DNA of 64,000 bases. Origin: Ctena decussata. Its lineage: Eukaryota > Mollusca > Bivalvia > Lucinida > Lucinidae. Below the pieces are notes generated by a model. That model made no database searches and was not told the DNA's origin. It was given only the letters and a program-made list of their open reading frames with translations. Position numbers and translations under genes: made by a program. The DNA lies in NCBI GenBank assembly GCA_963989385.1, contig OZ022507.1, forward strand, positions 57,795,400 through 57,859,399. Direction: 5' to 3'. Position 1 is the first letter of the stretch, and each line of letters opens with the position of its first letter. This document shows positions 33,967-46,434 of this stretch, in pieces.

Positions 33967-34361
33967 ATGGGATGTGGAGGCTCTAAATCAACAGAAACGG
34001 GTAGTTCAACAGTACTTGATAAAGAAAATGAATTAGAGAACAAAACTGCTAAAGATGACAAGAAAGCGAATACTAGTGAAAACATAACAAGAGAAGGCGA
34101 AAATAAAGCGACAAAATCGACAGCCAGCGACAATAAAACAGCCACAGAAGAAAACAAACAAAAGGACTCAGAAATTAACTGTAAAGTTATTATTGTCGGG
34201 GACGAGAGAGTCGGTAAGACGTGTCTGCTAACTAGGTTTGTCCAAAACGAGTTTATAGATATGTATCTTCCTACTCTTGGGGCGGAGTCTAAGTCAAAGG
34301 TTCTAAAGATTGACGGGAAGAGTGTGACGTTTCAAATCTCGGACACGTCAGGAAATGAAAG
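33967..34361 (+). CDS. Gene B exon 1: Ras/Rab-like GTPase with acylation-type N-terminus
   Basis: ATG at 33967 begins MGCGGSKSTETG. Gly2 is a good N-myristoylation site and Cys3 a palmitoylation site, so the protein is probably anchored to membrane through its N-terminus. Residues about 10-70 are a charged, Lys/Glu/Asn/Thr-rich linker without fold. The G domain starts at about 71: CKVIIVGDERVGKTCLLTRF (P-loop at 78-85), switch I LPTLGAESKS (less conserved) and FQISDTSGNE (G3, with Asn where most Rabs and Ras have the catalytic Gln). The donor is AAAG|GTATGC, phase 2 in the Arg codon, the same as Gene A. With exon 2 it gives 233 residues. The N-terminus makes ARA6/RABF1 of plants a functional analogue. 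A continuing frame past the donor is intronic. Confidence 0.9.
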
Positions 34362-34905
34362 GTATGCGCAATTGCTTGTAACATATTACAAGTATCCTGA
34401 TGACTGAGACAGAGGTTTGCACGAAGAACGACTCCTCTTGCTCATGAAGATGTAGTAGTTTCTTTTCTTTCCTTTTTCACTAACATGTTCTTCACACCAC
34501 CGAATGGTATAACATGTTAATATTCTAAAGATAATACTTTTTATACAAAAGCTTCGATGCAAATGCTTTTTATATTAATGTAGAAAATGAAATGTAAGGT
34601 CTTTTTTTGAATAATAACAACAGAAACAACATTAGTAATAATGATGATGATAATAATAATAATAAAAGGGGAGAAATATTTAGTTGTAATTACTAAATGA
34701 GGGTATCTCGTCTGGTAATTCAATACTTATGTTGATATTTTCAGTTTAAGCCATGCTACAGAAATGCTGTTTAATAATGAATATACTAAAAACAGAGAAA
34801 ATAATAATGATAATAATTATCATATTAGTTACATAACAATAACGGCAAGACAAGCATTACTAATCCAGACAATAGCTTATTACAAGCATCGATATTTTAT
34901 TTTAG
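34362..34905 (+). other. Gene B intron (544 bp)
   Basis: GTATGC at the start and TTTTATTTTAG at the end, phase 2. AT-rich, with an interrupted TGATGATAATAATAATAA-type repeat. Confidence 0.88.
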
Positions 34906-35212
34906 ATTTAGACAAGCAACAAGTTCATCTTTAACAGATGCAGATGCTGTACTATTGGTTTTTGATGTGACGAGCAGAGCTAGCTTTAACAACGTAGGAT
35001 TCTGGAATAAGATGATAATGTCACAGGGAGCTGAAAAATGTGTGATTTGTTTAGTCGGCAATAAATGTGACAGCTCAGACAGAGAGGTGACCAATGAGGA
35101 CGCAGCTGGGGTTGCAGAGATGCTTGGACTTGAATATGCTGAAACAAGTGCAAAAGACAACGTTAATCTTGAAAAACCTTTCATGCTAGTCGGTAAAAGA
35201 ATGCTTAACTGA
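34906..35212 (+). CDS. Gene B exon 2: GTPase C-terminal half
   Basis: The acceptor AG is at 34904-34905. The first base completes the split Arg codon, giving RFRQATSSSLTDADAVLLVF. It keeps CLVGNKCD (G4, canonical NKxD) and AETSAK (G5, canonical). It ends PFMLVGKRMLN then TGA, with no C-terminal cysteine. It lacks the basic, Cys-ending tail of Rab and Ras proteins. The segment matches Gene A exon 2 in spacing (DREVT, then EKPF/EEPF), so they are paralogues. Confidence 0.92.
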
Positions 35213-35345
35213 ACACAGAAGTGACGAATTAGGACGCATTTGATGTTGGAGAGATGTTTGAATTTGAATATGTCCAAATAAGTGCGAAGGACAGCGTTAA
35301 TCTCGAAAAAACCTTTATGCAAATCGGCAAAAGATTGCATATGTT
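35213..35345 (+). pseudogene. Decayed second copy of the end of Gene B exon 2
   Basis: Directly after the stop, GACGCATTTGATGTTGGAGA onward repeats the last part of exon 2: FEFEYVQISAKD, then SVNLEKTFMQIGKR, diverged at many positions. It is not joined by an open frame to exon 2. It is a partial tandem duplication and could lie in the 3' UTR. Confidence 0.85.
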
Positions 35346-35351
35346 ACCGCT

Positions 35352-35492
35352 GAAACCTGGCCCGGAGTTTATAATTTGAGTACATTCTCAAACTCAAAAT
35401 AAATCACACTGATTGGCTGCCGCAGCCTATCAGTGTGCTTTACTTTGAGTTTGAAATTATTCTCAAGTTTTATAACCTCGAACCCGGACTAT
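35352..35492. mobile_element. Short palindromic MITE or hairpin
   Basis: The arms are CCCGGAGTTTATAATTTGAG with CTCAAACTCAAAATAAATCA, and their inverses (GCTTTACTTTGAGTTTGAAA, AACCTCGAACCCGG). The centre GGCTGCCGCAGCC is nearly a perfect palindrome. AATAAA at 35398-35403 could serve Gene B but lies in the repeat. Confidence 0.8.
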
Positions 35493-35496
35493 ATAC

Positions 35497-36544
35497 ACTG
35501 AACGAATATTATAACCGTCCACTTTTCAAATAGCATATTTTCTATCTAAACGCGAAAGTATCAAAATGTATAAAATGAGAAATCATGTGCATGGTCATGG
35601 ACTTCAGCTTAGCGGTATTTTGAAATACCTGTGATGCTTTGGCACAGTTTTGGAAAGAAATATAAAAAAATGCAAGTTTTTGAGAGAAAACGTTGCTTCA
35701 ACGCCATTTTCATGCACGTAATAGTGCGAATTTGAACAGTGTGGTCTACCGAACCAACAAACACTAATAAAGTCGAGATTTCTTCAGAGGCGTAGTTTTT
35801 ACGCAATTTTAAAAAACACATTTTCCGAGATGAAAACAGATTTCGAAAATCGTCTAAAACATCAAGTTGAAATCAATGAATTTACCTTATTAGATCTTGG
35901 CCTACAAGACCATAACCTATGGAGCCTGGTGAGTCCATATTGCAACCGGAAATTGTCATCTATTTCGCACACTTCCGTTTTCTGGATAAAATTTGAAAAT
36001 TTCAATTAAACGGTATTTCGGGGATGAATTCCATTCTTCGAAACGTTACCGAAGACATCCACTAACGTTGCTATATCGCTAAATATGTCTACGCCGTACG
36101 GTCGATACTTACGTCTACAGAGCAGCGCGATTTTTGTATCTGGGTAATGTGTTTACACCTGAACTTCTGGGATTAAACTAGCGGCAGTGCATTTCTTCGC
36201 GTTATGCGTAGATCTAACGGCAAGTCAGATCGTATCAATTCTTTCATTACTTTGAATCTTTAATAAAGATATTTGGTTAGCTCTTTAGGATAAAATTTGT
36301 CCTCAAGAACTACCACATTTGAACTCATCTATATTGTAGCAAAATTTGTGACTTTTTGAAACGAGGGCACCTTGGTTTAGATTGCGCCTTTGCAAGAAGT
36401 AGGCACCCTACTGAAATAAAATAAGTTGAAAAAAATTGGCAAGGGACTGTCTTATGTATGCATTATACTTCTTTTGACCACCAAGATTCATTTGTAGAAC
36501 CAGTCGCCGACATTTAGGGTGGACGGTTATAAGTTTCGTTCAGT
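35497..36544. mobile_element. TIR element of 1.05 kb
   Basis: ACTGAACGAATATTATAACC at the left end pairs with GGTTATAAGTTTCGTTCAGT at the right, and both are followed inside by GTCCAC/GTGGAC. There is no transposase frame, so it is non-autonomous. The flanks do not give a clear target-site duplication. It lies just downstream of Gene B. Confidence 0.8.
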
Positions 36545-37200
36545 CTATTCAAACATGGCCAACTTTCCAATAACTGAGTCTCGCCAATACCTGGGCGACA
36601 CGATACACAAAAATGCATTGATTTAGATAGGAGATGACTTTTTTAACAACCAATTATAAAAAAAAAATCATAAAAGATAGAAACTCTGTGCTGGCGGCAT
36701 AGAAAACTACATTATTTCCCGATTACGCTGATATGTTTTTTCATAATTTTATAGTCAGAACATTTTGGTCTATTTTCGGGTTATTTGTTATGACCAGTAA
36801 AATGATTGACAGATTGGTACATTTTAAATTAAGATAAGTCCACGATTTGAGATCTAATTGACTCTGTGCTGGCGGCCAGACCTTTATACTGATATAAAAT
36901 TTATTTAACTAAGCGTTGGACTTTTAAATCTATTTTGCGATTTAAATTAGAACCATAATTTCAAATTTAGTTAGAATCACATTCCGGAGGTGTACGGTTA
37001 ATGCCGACGGTTTACGAACGGTTGAGAAACTTAAGGACAGCTGAAGTACTGGATCATCGCATGCTACAGGTGTATTAACGTATATTAACTGTATTTATTT
37101 ATATATTGCCGTAAAATCCAATTCCTACGATACGTTTTGCACATCAAATTATCAAATCTGCAATTTAAGACAAATAAGTTGATTCCTAGTTTTTCTTTCT
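36545..37200. other. Intergenic, no gene seen
   Basis: Two related blocks (CTCTGTGCTGGCGGC at about 36687 and 36863) are the only repeat seen. No gene. Confidence 0.4.
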
Positions 37201-37217
37201 TTTCTTTCTTTTCATCA

Positions 37218-37263
<46 letters not shown>
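37218..37263. repeat. (TTA)n microsatellite
   Basis: About 14 TTA units. The Tyr-rich frame here is artefactual. Confidence 0.97.
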
Positions 37264-37753
37264 TGCTTAAAATGAAAAGACAGTATTGTGATTGCAATTA
37301 TCTTCGGTACTTTAATCTTAGTAACACTTACTACTAATTATGAATTTGATCGTTTTTGCTAATTATGGCTTCAATATTTGCTGCATCGGTATTGTAGACG
37401 ACAGTTTGAAACGGAGAGAACTAATGTTGATAGTAAAGGTTTTAATGCCAATAAATGGCAATTATTGTTCGCTTTACTCAGCTTTAACTCAAACTAGGTA
37501 AGTTAATTGCACACAAAAAGTGTGCAAGCATCGATTAAGATCTCATCAGAATGTTAACTACAAAGCGCTGAATGATGAGGTGGTATGTTTTATGATCTGT
37601 TAGACTAAACGACTGCGCAGTCAGATCGGGTATTCAGAGAGTGTGTTGCAGAAAAAGCAGAAATAATAATAATAAATAATAAATGCAAAAATATGCAGGC
37701 TGATCTGAGATGCACTATTTTCATTGATATTTATTGGTGATCTGAGGGACAAA

Positions 37754-37940
37754 TGAGCCGCGACACGAGAAAACCAACAACGTGGTTCTGATTCCAGCGC
37801 ACACTCAGATCAGCCTGTCCTCCTCCCAGTCTGAGCAGAGTCTACGCTAAGCGCTCAAAGGGTAGCAAAGGGATTCCAGGCTGAACTGAGTCTGCGCGGG
37901 GCGCACAACCACTTTGTTGTTTTTCTCATGTCGCGGTTCA
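37754..37940. mobile_element. MITE of the TGAGCCGCGACACG family, copy 10
   Basis: Ends TGAGCCGCGACACGAGAAAA and CATGTCGCGGTTCA with a shortened centre, GAGAAAACC/GGTTG subfamily. Confidence 0.92.
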
Positions 37941-38239
37941 AAATAGTTCTACAGCTTGTCTCCCAACATTTGCCCTAAGAATCGCCCGCAAACATAGAAC
38001 AGATTTCCCAATTAGTGCGCGCACATGCACAGGCTGATTGGGGCACACGCATTAAAACGTTTTGAAAAAAAAAATCTGTTTTTTTTTTTGTTTTTTTTTT
38101 TTGCAAACAGCATACGCATACTTAATTATTCTGCAAATGTTTTATCTTTGTTTTAAAATTATCTATGTATTTTATTTATTTTTCCCCGATTTATGGTTTA
38201 TTTTTACTTAGTTTATTTATTTCACGAATAATTAAGGAT

Positions 38240-38625
38240 AGCTTTGTCCAGGTAATCTCTGAATTTACGATCGATAATCGATATATTCATGTGCAATAAA
38301 CACGCTTGACATTTACCCTTCGCTATCAACAGATGATTCAACACTGACAACTTCAGCAGAAATTACCATATTGCCATTAAAACTCCGATTTATTTCATTT
38401 TTGAAAATAATTTTGGTTTTATATTTGAATATGCAATATGGGAACAGAAAAAAACAATCAGTATGCACATTTGAAACCTGATCATCTGCGCATCTGCTTT
38501 AGTTGAATGTTCAACCGTTTTATAAGCTATTCAGATTAGCCTGCGCAAACTGATCAAGACGGGACCAGGGTTTCTGGTTAGTTTGCGCAGATGCGCAGTC
38601 TTATTGTAAGTAACTACATTGGAAT
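38240..38625. repeat. Dispersed repeat with CGATAATCGAT and GCGCAAACTGATCA
   Basis: It has the same motif order as 6960-7165: CGATCGATAATCGATA, then GCGCATCTGC and TAGTTTGCGCAGATGCGCAG. Loosely related GCGCAAACT-type motifs continue to about 38750. Confidence 0.65.
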
Positions 38626-38811
38626 CAGAATTGTTTACGAGTGATACCCCAAAGGAACATCAATCGCCAGAGCCCGTGACCATTCATTAGTCTGAGCTGA
38701 TGCGCAGCCTGATCAGTCGCATATGCGCAAACTAAACAAAGAACCAGAAAAGGGCGTTTAATTTTTATGACACTTCCCACTGTCAAACAATCGATATTGT
38801 ACCTGTTTTAT

Positions 38812-39318
38812 AGGAAAACACTCACTAAAATGCATGTTGAACTCAAATTCAAGATTCTAATAAAACATGAAATCTGCCGAAAATTTCATGAAAATCGGAC
38901 TTGAAATAAGCAAAATATGACAGTTTAAATGTATTAAAATGTTGAGCTGGGAACCAGCAAATCTGTGAGTTAATGACGTCATAAACTCACAGTCAAAAAT
39001 GAAAATCCTTAATAACTTTAGTTTGAAACAAACTGTAGATAAATGAAATGCATAAATCTATATTTTACTTCATAAAGAAACAATTAAAACTAAATAATTC
39101 TGTAAAAGTAAGCAATTTATGCTCTTATTCTAGATTTAAATATTTATCACGTGACAGGAACTTCCAAAATGGCGGCCTCCGAGACCGCCATTTTGATTTT
39201 TCTTAATCTTCATATCTTTCTTATTTTAAGTCCGATTTTCATGAAATTTTCACCAAATTTAATCGCTAATCAAGATCTATAATTTGAAGTCAGTTCATAT
39301 TTAAGTGAGTGTTTTCCT
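38812..39318. mobile_element. Complete MITE, AGGAAAACACTCACT terminal repeats
   Basis: 507 bp beginning AGGAAAACACTCACTAAAAT and ending with the inverse AAGTGAGTGTTTTCCT. The arms pair over more than 100 bp, with TCATGAAAATCGGACTTGAA and its inverse. The centre includes ATGACGTCATAAACTCACAG and GGCGGCCTCCGAGACCGCC. A half copy is at 4606-4865. Confidence 0.9.
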
Positions 39319-39465
39319 TCGATCACTACCTGTTGGCAAGTAGACTGCTACGCTAGGTAACTCAAGAGACCTGCGGGTATTATCGATAAATCGGCGATAC
39401 CTGTATTTTTCACTCGATAGCGATTATGAAAATAGTTGCGTATGTAGATTAAGTTCAGCATCAGC

Positions 39466-39980
39466 AAATTAAAATCTTAAAGAGTTCCTTCAAGAGCAGA
39501 GAATATATTCAGAAGAAGGAACATGGGCCAGACTACGTAGTTTCGGCTACTAAAGCCTCTTCAGTGACCCTGACAAGATCTGGTGACGAAACCAGAGAAA
39601 AATATACTGTGATTTTTTAATCTAATTGGACAGTCAACTCAAAGACTGATTTGTATCAAAAAGGGTCCAAATAATATATAAAACAATGGTTGGGAACATG
39701 TAAGAGTATAAAAGACTGATTAGTATCAAAAAGGGTCCAAATAATATATAAAACAATGGTTGGAAACATGTAAGAGTATAAACCAATCCAAAATTTCAAA
39801 TTTTCTCAGAATATAGCCTCTGATCTTAAAGGACGAAGGTAAAATATAATCTGCAACATGGGTGATGTACGGGGAGACGTTTTACGGCCGCCACACGGAA
39901 CAACACCAGCTGCAGTGAGGTAAAATTAAAATCTTAAAGAGTTCCTTCAAGAGCAGAGAATATATTCAGAAGAAGGAACA
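39466..39980 (+). repeat. CAGACTACGTAGT repeat family with internal duplications
   Basis: A 58 bp block starting AAATTAAAATCTTAAAGAGT is identical at 39466-39523 and 39923-39980. Between them is a 70 bp tandem pair (about 39640-39709 and 39710-39780, GACTGATTTGTATCAAAAAG). The part GGGCCAGACTACGTAGTTTC joins it to the family at 32445 and 60700. Confidence 0.9.
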
Positions 39981-40177
39981 AAGTTGAGGTTTCATATATG
40001 ACAAAAAGACATAATGCGTGGGTATATAAGTTGATTTATGCTTGCATGCATATTGAAGGGGTATTAATCTTTTCAGAGCACAAAACTAACCAAAAAATCC
40101 ATATCTGAGATTAAAAAAAATGTTTGACAATATAGTCAGGTGATTTTGAACTTGTGTCTGACTGTATATATATAGAG

Positions 40178-40283
40178 GATCTTACACTCGCGGCCATTTC
40201 ATGAGCGTTCGGATGCTTAGGCAGATCTGAGTCTTCGCTAGGTGCACATTCCTCTTTGTTGGTTTTCCAGTGTTACTGTTCAA
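40178..40283. mobile_element. Fused repeat ends: GGATCTTACACTCG end plus right half of the MITE
   Basis: GAGGATCTTACACTCGCGGC (end of the 18930 family) runs into GCTTAGGCAGATCTGAGTCTTC, the right arm of the TGAGCCGCGACACG family, which is diverged at its end. Confidence 0.65.
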
Positions 40284-43200
40284 ATATTGTGTTTGTCATT
40301 TCTAACCATAGGTCTAAGATAAGCAGTGTACAATGTTCCTGTATTTTCTGGTCATAATACTGTCTTGTTATTTATTTCTCCCAAATTCAGACAGCGTCCC
40401 ATCATGTAATTTCAAACCTTTTGTTGCAGAAGACATGATTTTACCTTGCGTTGCTTTTTTATCCTACGTATATTGTGGGAGACTATCAGTGCCGTGCTGA
40501 TAAAGATTACTTGCTGTATCATACATGATTCCTTTCGGTACATAGCCTGACTTTTTGTTTCTTATAATTTGTATTCTGAGCTGAAAAAGTACAAGAAATA
40601 CATAAATATGTATAGTTTAACTTGGAATGACATTATTTTATCTTTAAGGTGTAAAACTGTAGTTTGTTTCACATTTTTATCTTGAACATCCTAAAATAGT
40701 TGTGCTCTGGCGTTGACGTGTGAGGGGAGGTAGACAAAACTATTCCGCACTGGGGTGAAATATAGTACTGCACCGCCGAATATTTCCGTACCTTACCCAC
40801 CTTTCCGGGGCCCACAGCTGCCATAAATATATTATGATTCTACAAATTCGTTCTTTATTAGACATGTCAGAGTATTAAAGATTAATGAACACTTATTAAG
40901 GTATTTGTAAATAACAGTTCAGTCAGATATCTGCATTATTCGTACGATTTCCTAAATTTCAGCAAATCACATATAAAACGGTAGTGGTTTCCATAGGCTA
41001 GTGGCCATAGGGGCAATGGGGCTTAGAAGCCCCAGCACTGTACCTTAGGCACAGCGTATCGAAAATTGTTCGCTTTTACCGACTTACAGAAAATTTTGTG
41101 TATATTAATATAATTGCATTTTCATAAAGTATTTGAAGTAAAGGTACATAAAATTAAGAACAGAATGCTTATTTGAGTAATTTTTAAACCGATATACAAT
41201 GTAAAATTCAAATTTCAATAGAAATGCTTAGAAATTTGATTAAAAACAAACTGCAATAAGCCCAGAAGAGGGCTGAAATAAAGAACAATATCTATCGACT
41301 ACTAGTCGATCATCGGTTGGTTTTACGAAGTAAACGGCATGATCAGGAACATTCGGATTCCATACCTAAGGGGAAAGGTGTATTTACATAAACTAACAAC
41401 AGTTCACAAAATGCGACAAAGTAGGTTTGGCTCATTCCCAACACTACCACCACACCCTAAAATAGTTTTATCGCAAGGTCACATATATAATAGTAAAAGG
41501 TTTACGCCAACTTCCAAACCCAGAGATGAATTTATTTCATATTTGGTACAATGATAGATGTTGGTCCAAAATTTGACAGTACCATGCCTATCCCTACATG
41601 ATAATATGATTTTTTTTTATTTCGTTAATAAATATGTCTCGCTGAACTACGAAAAAGTAGATGCAGGACTATTGGTCAAATATCTTTCATCGTCAAAAAT
41701 TGAAAAGCATCTTTCTTGCGCCGTGCATTATCTATCGCTGCATCATGCAGCAACCTTTGTACCTGTATGTGCAGTTGATGCTATATCTTTGTGTATGAGT
41801 TGTAGATAGCTGGGTATGGAAACACGGAAAAACAAGAATACAGAGGCAAAATATAGATAAATAATCAAAGACAATGAAATTGCTATAAACAGAGGGGGTA
41901 GGCGGTCAGGCAATGTACGTATGTATGTATGATTTCAGCTACTCTGCAAGATCAAAATGGAGCCAATAAACCAAAATTCCCTTCTTTATTTATTTATTTG
42001 GTTAAACATTTACGTAAGTACGAAAAAAAAGTTTTAGAGCCATAGCAGCAATGTCTCGCATAGACCTCCAGCAAAGTATAGTTCTTATCATACTGGCAAC
42101 TTCTATTACCTTTGCTTCACTTAAGCCAGATATATTATAAATAGAATATAACAATCTTTCATGAGTGTCGATATATGATAGCGAAATCTCACCCGAAGGG
42201 TAGGAATTTCTACCAGAGACGTGGTCCTTTCACGTCGCGCGCGTCAAGTAACCGGTTTTAGTGACGTCGTTAAAATTTGGGGACGTCAAAAACCTAAGAT
42301 CTGCAATCAAACTTCATCCTTGTTGCTTACATGTCCATTTCGATCCTTCAAAATTAAAATATTAGTCAAAAAGATGAAGCATTCCTGTTGCTAATGTAAG
42401 AAAGATATTGCCAATGGAAGATAGAAGATTTTTATAATGATCTGAAAGCCATCTGTGCATGTGAACGTGGGAGTAAAAAATAAAAACAGCGTCCTAAAGA
42501 GTTCTACATGGTAAACTCCTTCATCAGTCTTATAGCAAATGTACATTATTGGTCTTGTTTCAACAGCAATATATGTCATGTTTCCCTTTTGTCACAGAAA
42601 TTGAAAGGGCTTGTGTCTAAGCTCTTTTCCTTTACTTTTGAATTATTTTGCAAACGTTGCTTTAAACTTGTTTATTTGCATAATATATGAAATAATTTAT
42701 ATATGATCCGACTAAGCTGGAAAAGAGAGATGCAAATAGATTAGATTAATATCAGCAATAGAGATATCAATAGAATAAGAGAAAGAGATAAAGAACTCTC
42801 AAAAGTTGGTATCCTGGTGTGTGTGTGTGTGGGGGGGGGGGGTGAACATAGACATATCAATCGTTTTAACCCAAGTTGCTATTTTTTAAGCATCCTAGTA
42901 ACCTAAGTTTCATATACAGCCGGTTGCATTTCATATTCAGTCGATTACATTAGGGACAGACCATTTGATATTCTGGATACGGGGAGGGGAATGGGGGTGG
43001 GGCTGGTATGCTTTTTGAAAACAATCCCTGTCCTCGGATATGCAATAAAAAAAATAAATTGGCTATTAAGGGGATTTAGAAAATAATTTTGCCTCACAAA
43101 TTAGCAAAAAATACTCTGAACCCGCCCAAAATTTTTCAAAAATATAGTCTGCTAGACATTTCATTTGAATTGAGTTTTTAAAATGTCGCTGGCTTCCTGG

Positions 43201-45290
43201 GGGAGGGGGCTGCGACCCCAGCCCAGCACCCCCCCATATTTATAGTAATGTTTGATATTATCTACAGTTGTTTTACACAAGCAGTGCCGTTACAAAAACA
43301 TCCTATACAACATTCACATAAATACATTATTGATCTGCCGCATTACTAAGTAATGTTTCCACTGAAACTGAATTGTAAAAGAGTCACTATCTTATGGGAG
43401 AATAAAGCCATCGGCAAAATAAACACTCTTAAAGGCAAAGTTCTTAAAAATGCCCTTACTTTTTATCATCATCCCTAGTTTTTCTCAGTTTCAGGCTTTT
43501 ATGCCATTGAAATTGGGAAATTGCTTTGGCTTTCGGTGTGAGGGGAGGGGGAGGGGGGCGTTGCCACTTTGTTAACTTTTAAGCATAGAATTTTAGCCAT
43601 CAATTAATTTGCTTGCATTGGTTTATAATGTGACTCTATCAGTAATTATTTATCATACTTTCAAAAGTGCAAATAAAGCATATGTTAGCCCTAAAACGTT
43701 TTGAAAATGGCCCTAATTTATGGCCACAATAGCCCAAATTTAAGGCCTTATTCTTTGCCAAGTAGTGCTTGCAAGCCAGAATACTCATTCAGGGACCACA
43801 GATGAGAGTAACATGCTCCAGGCACTGGTTTGACAAAGCAAGCTAAACCATGCCCTTAGCCTGATTAGAGATTGCACCATGTTCTTTTTGTGAGAAAAAA
43901 AGGTGTAAACATTACTGATGTGGGTAAAATAAAAGGATGTTAAGGTCAACTGAATAAGGATCTAATACTTCAGTCCATAATGTTAAAAAGAAATGTTCGA
44001 GTTAGTTTAAAAAAAAATAAATTAGCTTCCTCAAGGCAAAAAAAAATTGTTTCCAGAGTCCAGTGAAAAAATCCTGTCTCCATCAAAACTACCAGTCCCC
44101 AAACCCCACTCCCCAAGAATATTAAATGGTCCGTCCCTTATGGAAAACTTTCTAATCTATTTACTCCGTATGCTCAAAACGTTTACTTCTACGAATAACT
44201 TATGTACTGACTAGAAAATAGATCCAGTTGCCTCGTCGCTTAGTGCCGGATTTCCAAACAGAAGTGAATTTTGTGGAAGTACAAAACTGTGAAACTTCGT
44301 TCAGTAAGTCCACTCTAATAGCCTTTTATCGGTTACACTCTAGCACAGAGTGAGTGTTTATTTGGTGACTTCCACAGTCGCAGTTGGGGTTGTCAATTAT
44401 ATTTTTAAAAAGCAAAATTTTAGTATTCGGAAGTGTCTATTTTGAGAGTTTCTGCAGAAATTGCACAATCGGAGTTGCATGCTCTGTGTGCACAGGAGTT
44501 CTTTTTGATGAAACTCATGTAAGATGTCAATGTTTATTTGTGTGTAAACATCGTTCGGTTTCGCTCACATTGTTCCTCACAATTAAGACAGTAGGATTTG
44601 GGTCTCTAAGTTTCAGGTTTGCAATATTTAAGGGTTTATGGTAAAGCCGACAGAGCCAAAATATTTTGCACTTCCATCAAACCATTGTCAAATCATCATA
44701 TTTGCATGTATTACAACAAGAACCGTTTAAATCTTGTAGAATGCGAAAAATGATTTTTCAAAGTAATGCAAGACAAATAGATTTTAAATGTTATTTTATA
44801 AATATGCCACCCCCCTTTTGTTTAAGGTGGTGATTTGTGGTAAATACAAAAATCTGCATAAAACCATAAAAAATTAACGTACCTCGCTGAAAGCTTGCTG
44901 ACTTCTTATTTTTTGTTGTTTTCTACAGTTTAGAACACAGAATAGAGGGACATGCTGTTAAAGAGTGTTTTATATGGAAAAAATCAAAGGGTAATTTTGT
45001 GCGCAGAAATCTAGAAAATTAACTTAATTCTTGAAAATGTACTTAGCTCTGAAGTTTCTTTAACGCATTAAAAAGAGCGTTCTACCAATTATTTGTTCTA
45101 ACTCTTTCTCAAATTTGTATCGGAACCAGAATTTTATGGTGACTTAGTATACAAATTCAAAAAGATAAAGGGTAGGACTGATTTTTCTGATCAATTCCGA
45201 AAAATAATAATACGTCACAAGCGTATTGGCTATAATTTAAATGTTATGCGACAGTCTGCATGCTTAGTGATTAACCCAATCACGGTTGAT
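40284..45290. other. Gene-poor region, about 5 kb
   Basis: No gene was recognised. A GTGTGTGT repeat with a following G run is at 42819-42842. Short frames such as 41339-41554, 41558-41809 and 44384-44644 have no motifs I can name. Low-complexity G-rich stretches occur near 42980, 43200 and 43545. Confidence 0.45.
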
Positions 45291-45299
45291 AACTTTGCT

Positions 45300-46030
45300 G
45301 CACTCTTTAATTGCACACCGGGGGATCGGTCGTCAGACTCTATGATGGCCCCGACCTAAAGCTACATATTGTAGTTGGTTGGGACCGGAGCCTTTTTGTC
45401 TGTTGCTTGGTCCACCGGGGCTCAACTGGTGACCTTCTTTTGCTTCAGATTTCCAGTGGGGTTGTTTGGCAGGACAGGGATCTCCACCTGTCAGATGGCC
45501 CGTTGTATCTGTTGAGTCCTCGTCTTTGCTTCTTCATGGTGTTGAAATTTGATTTATGTGTTTACCGTGATGATTCATTGACGAGTTAGAGGGTTATCAT
45601 GCGAACCGAACAACCAACTAAATGTTTTGTACCACTTCAGAAACTGAGGGTGAGGTTGGGCCTGTAAAATCGATTTAAGCCCCCCAGTAATTCATTACTG
45701 ACCGTTCCAAGGCGGTAGTTCTGTTGTGGTTCTCTGTTGCCTGTTTTTGGTGTCAGAGTTTCTGTGATGTTTTACCTTATGTATGTTCTTATTATTTTTG
45801 GTTCGGTTTAGGTTGCTGAGTGGCCACCTTTTGGGAACAAGCTGCTCACTCGGTTGGCCATATGTTCTCTGTATCTTGATTATTTGTAATCTTAGTTGTT
45901 TCCAACTATGGTTTGAGGGCTGGATTTGGATTTTGATTGTTTCAGTTCCTGGTCTTTGAATACTTTTTACTTGTAAAGTAGACCAGATGAAAACAGTCAC
46001 TTTTTTCTCGAATGTCTGACCATGTATGGT
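45300..46030 (+). repeat. CGTCCCAAGGCGGT repeat family, copy 2
   Basis: It shares with 59440-60370 the blocks GGTTGGGACCGGAG, CCACCGGGG, CCGTGATGATTCATTGA, GTTCCAAGGCGGTA and CTGAGTGGCCACC. It is non-coding; the frames at 45311 and 45695 are repeat translation. Confidence 0.85.
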
Positions 46031-46434
46031 GCATGTACACTGCACGCATTAATTAGATACAGGTAAAGCAGTTATACCTATATCAAATTCACAGTATACT
46101 ATAAAAATTTTATATATTGGGACAGTTAGGTCTGAGCAAATACGCTTCGTAACATGTACCTTCTAACTGAAAAGAAAAGAGGATAATGTATACGCACGTG
46201 GCATGGTACAAGCGAGAGATTTGAAACTGTATCCACAAGAATGCTTCATTTTTACGGTCTCTAATGCAATAAACATTTTGAAAAATGGTTCTGATGAAGG
46301 TCTTTAAACAGATTTTTGATCATTTAAAAGTGTTTGAACAGATTTACCAACGACTTTAGTGAAGAAACCATCGACTTGTTGGTTAAGTACACAGATCTAT
46401 TACAACTGACCGTTACCGTTGAACATGTATGGCT

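Noticed and set aside
37137..37337. Tyr-rich frame
   Set aside because: Translation of the TTA microsatellite.
45311..46045. Possible genes on both strands (92 and 116 residues)
   Set aside because: The region is a dispersed repeat with copies at 19.7 and 59.4 kb, and the frames are not conserved among the copies.
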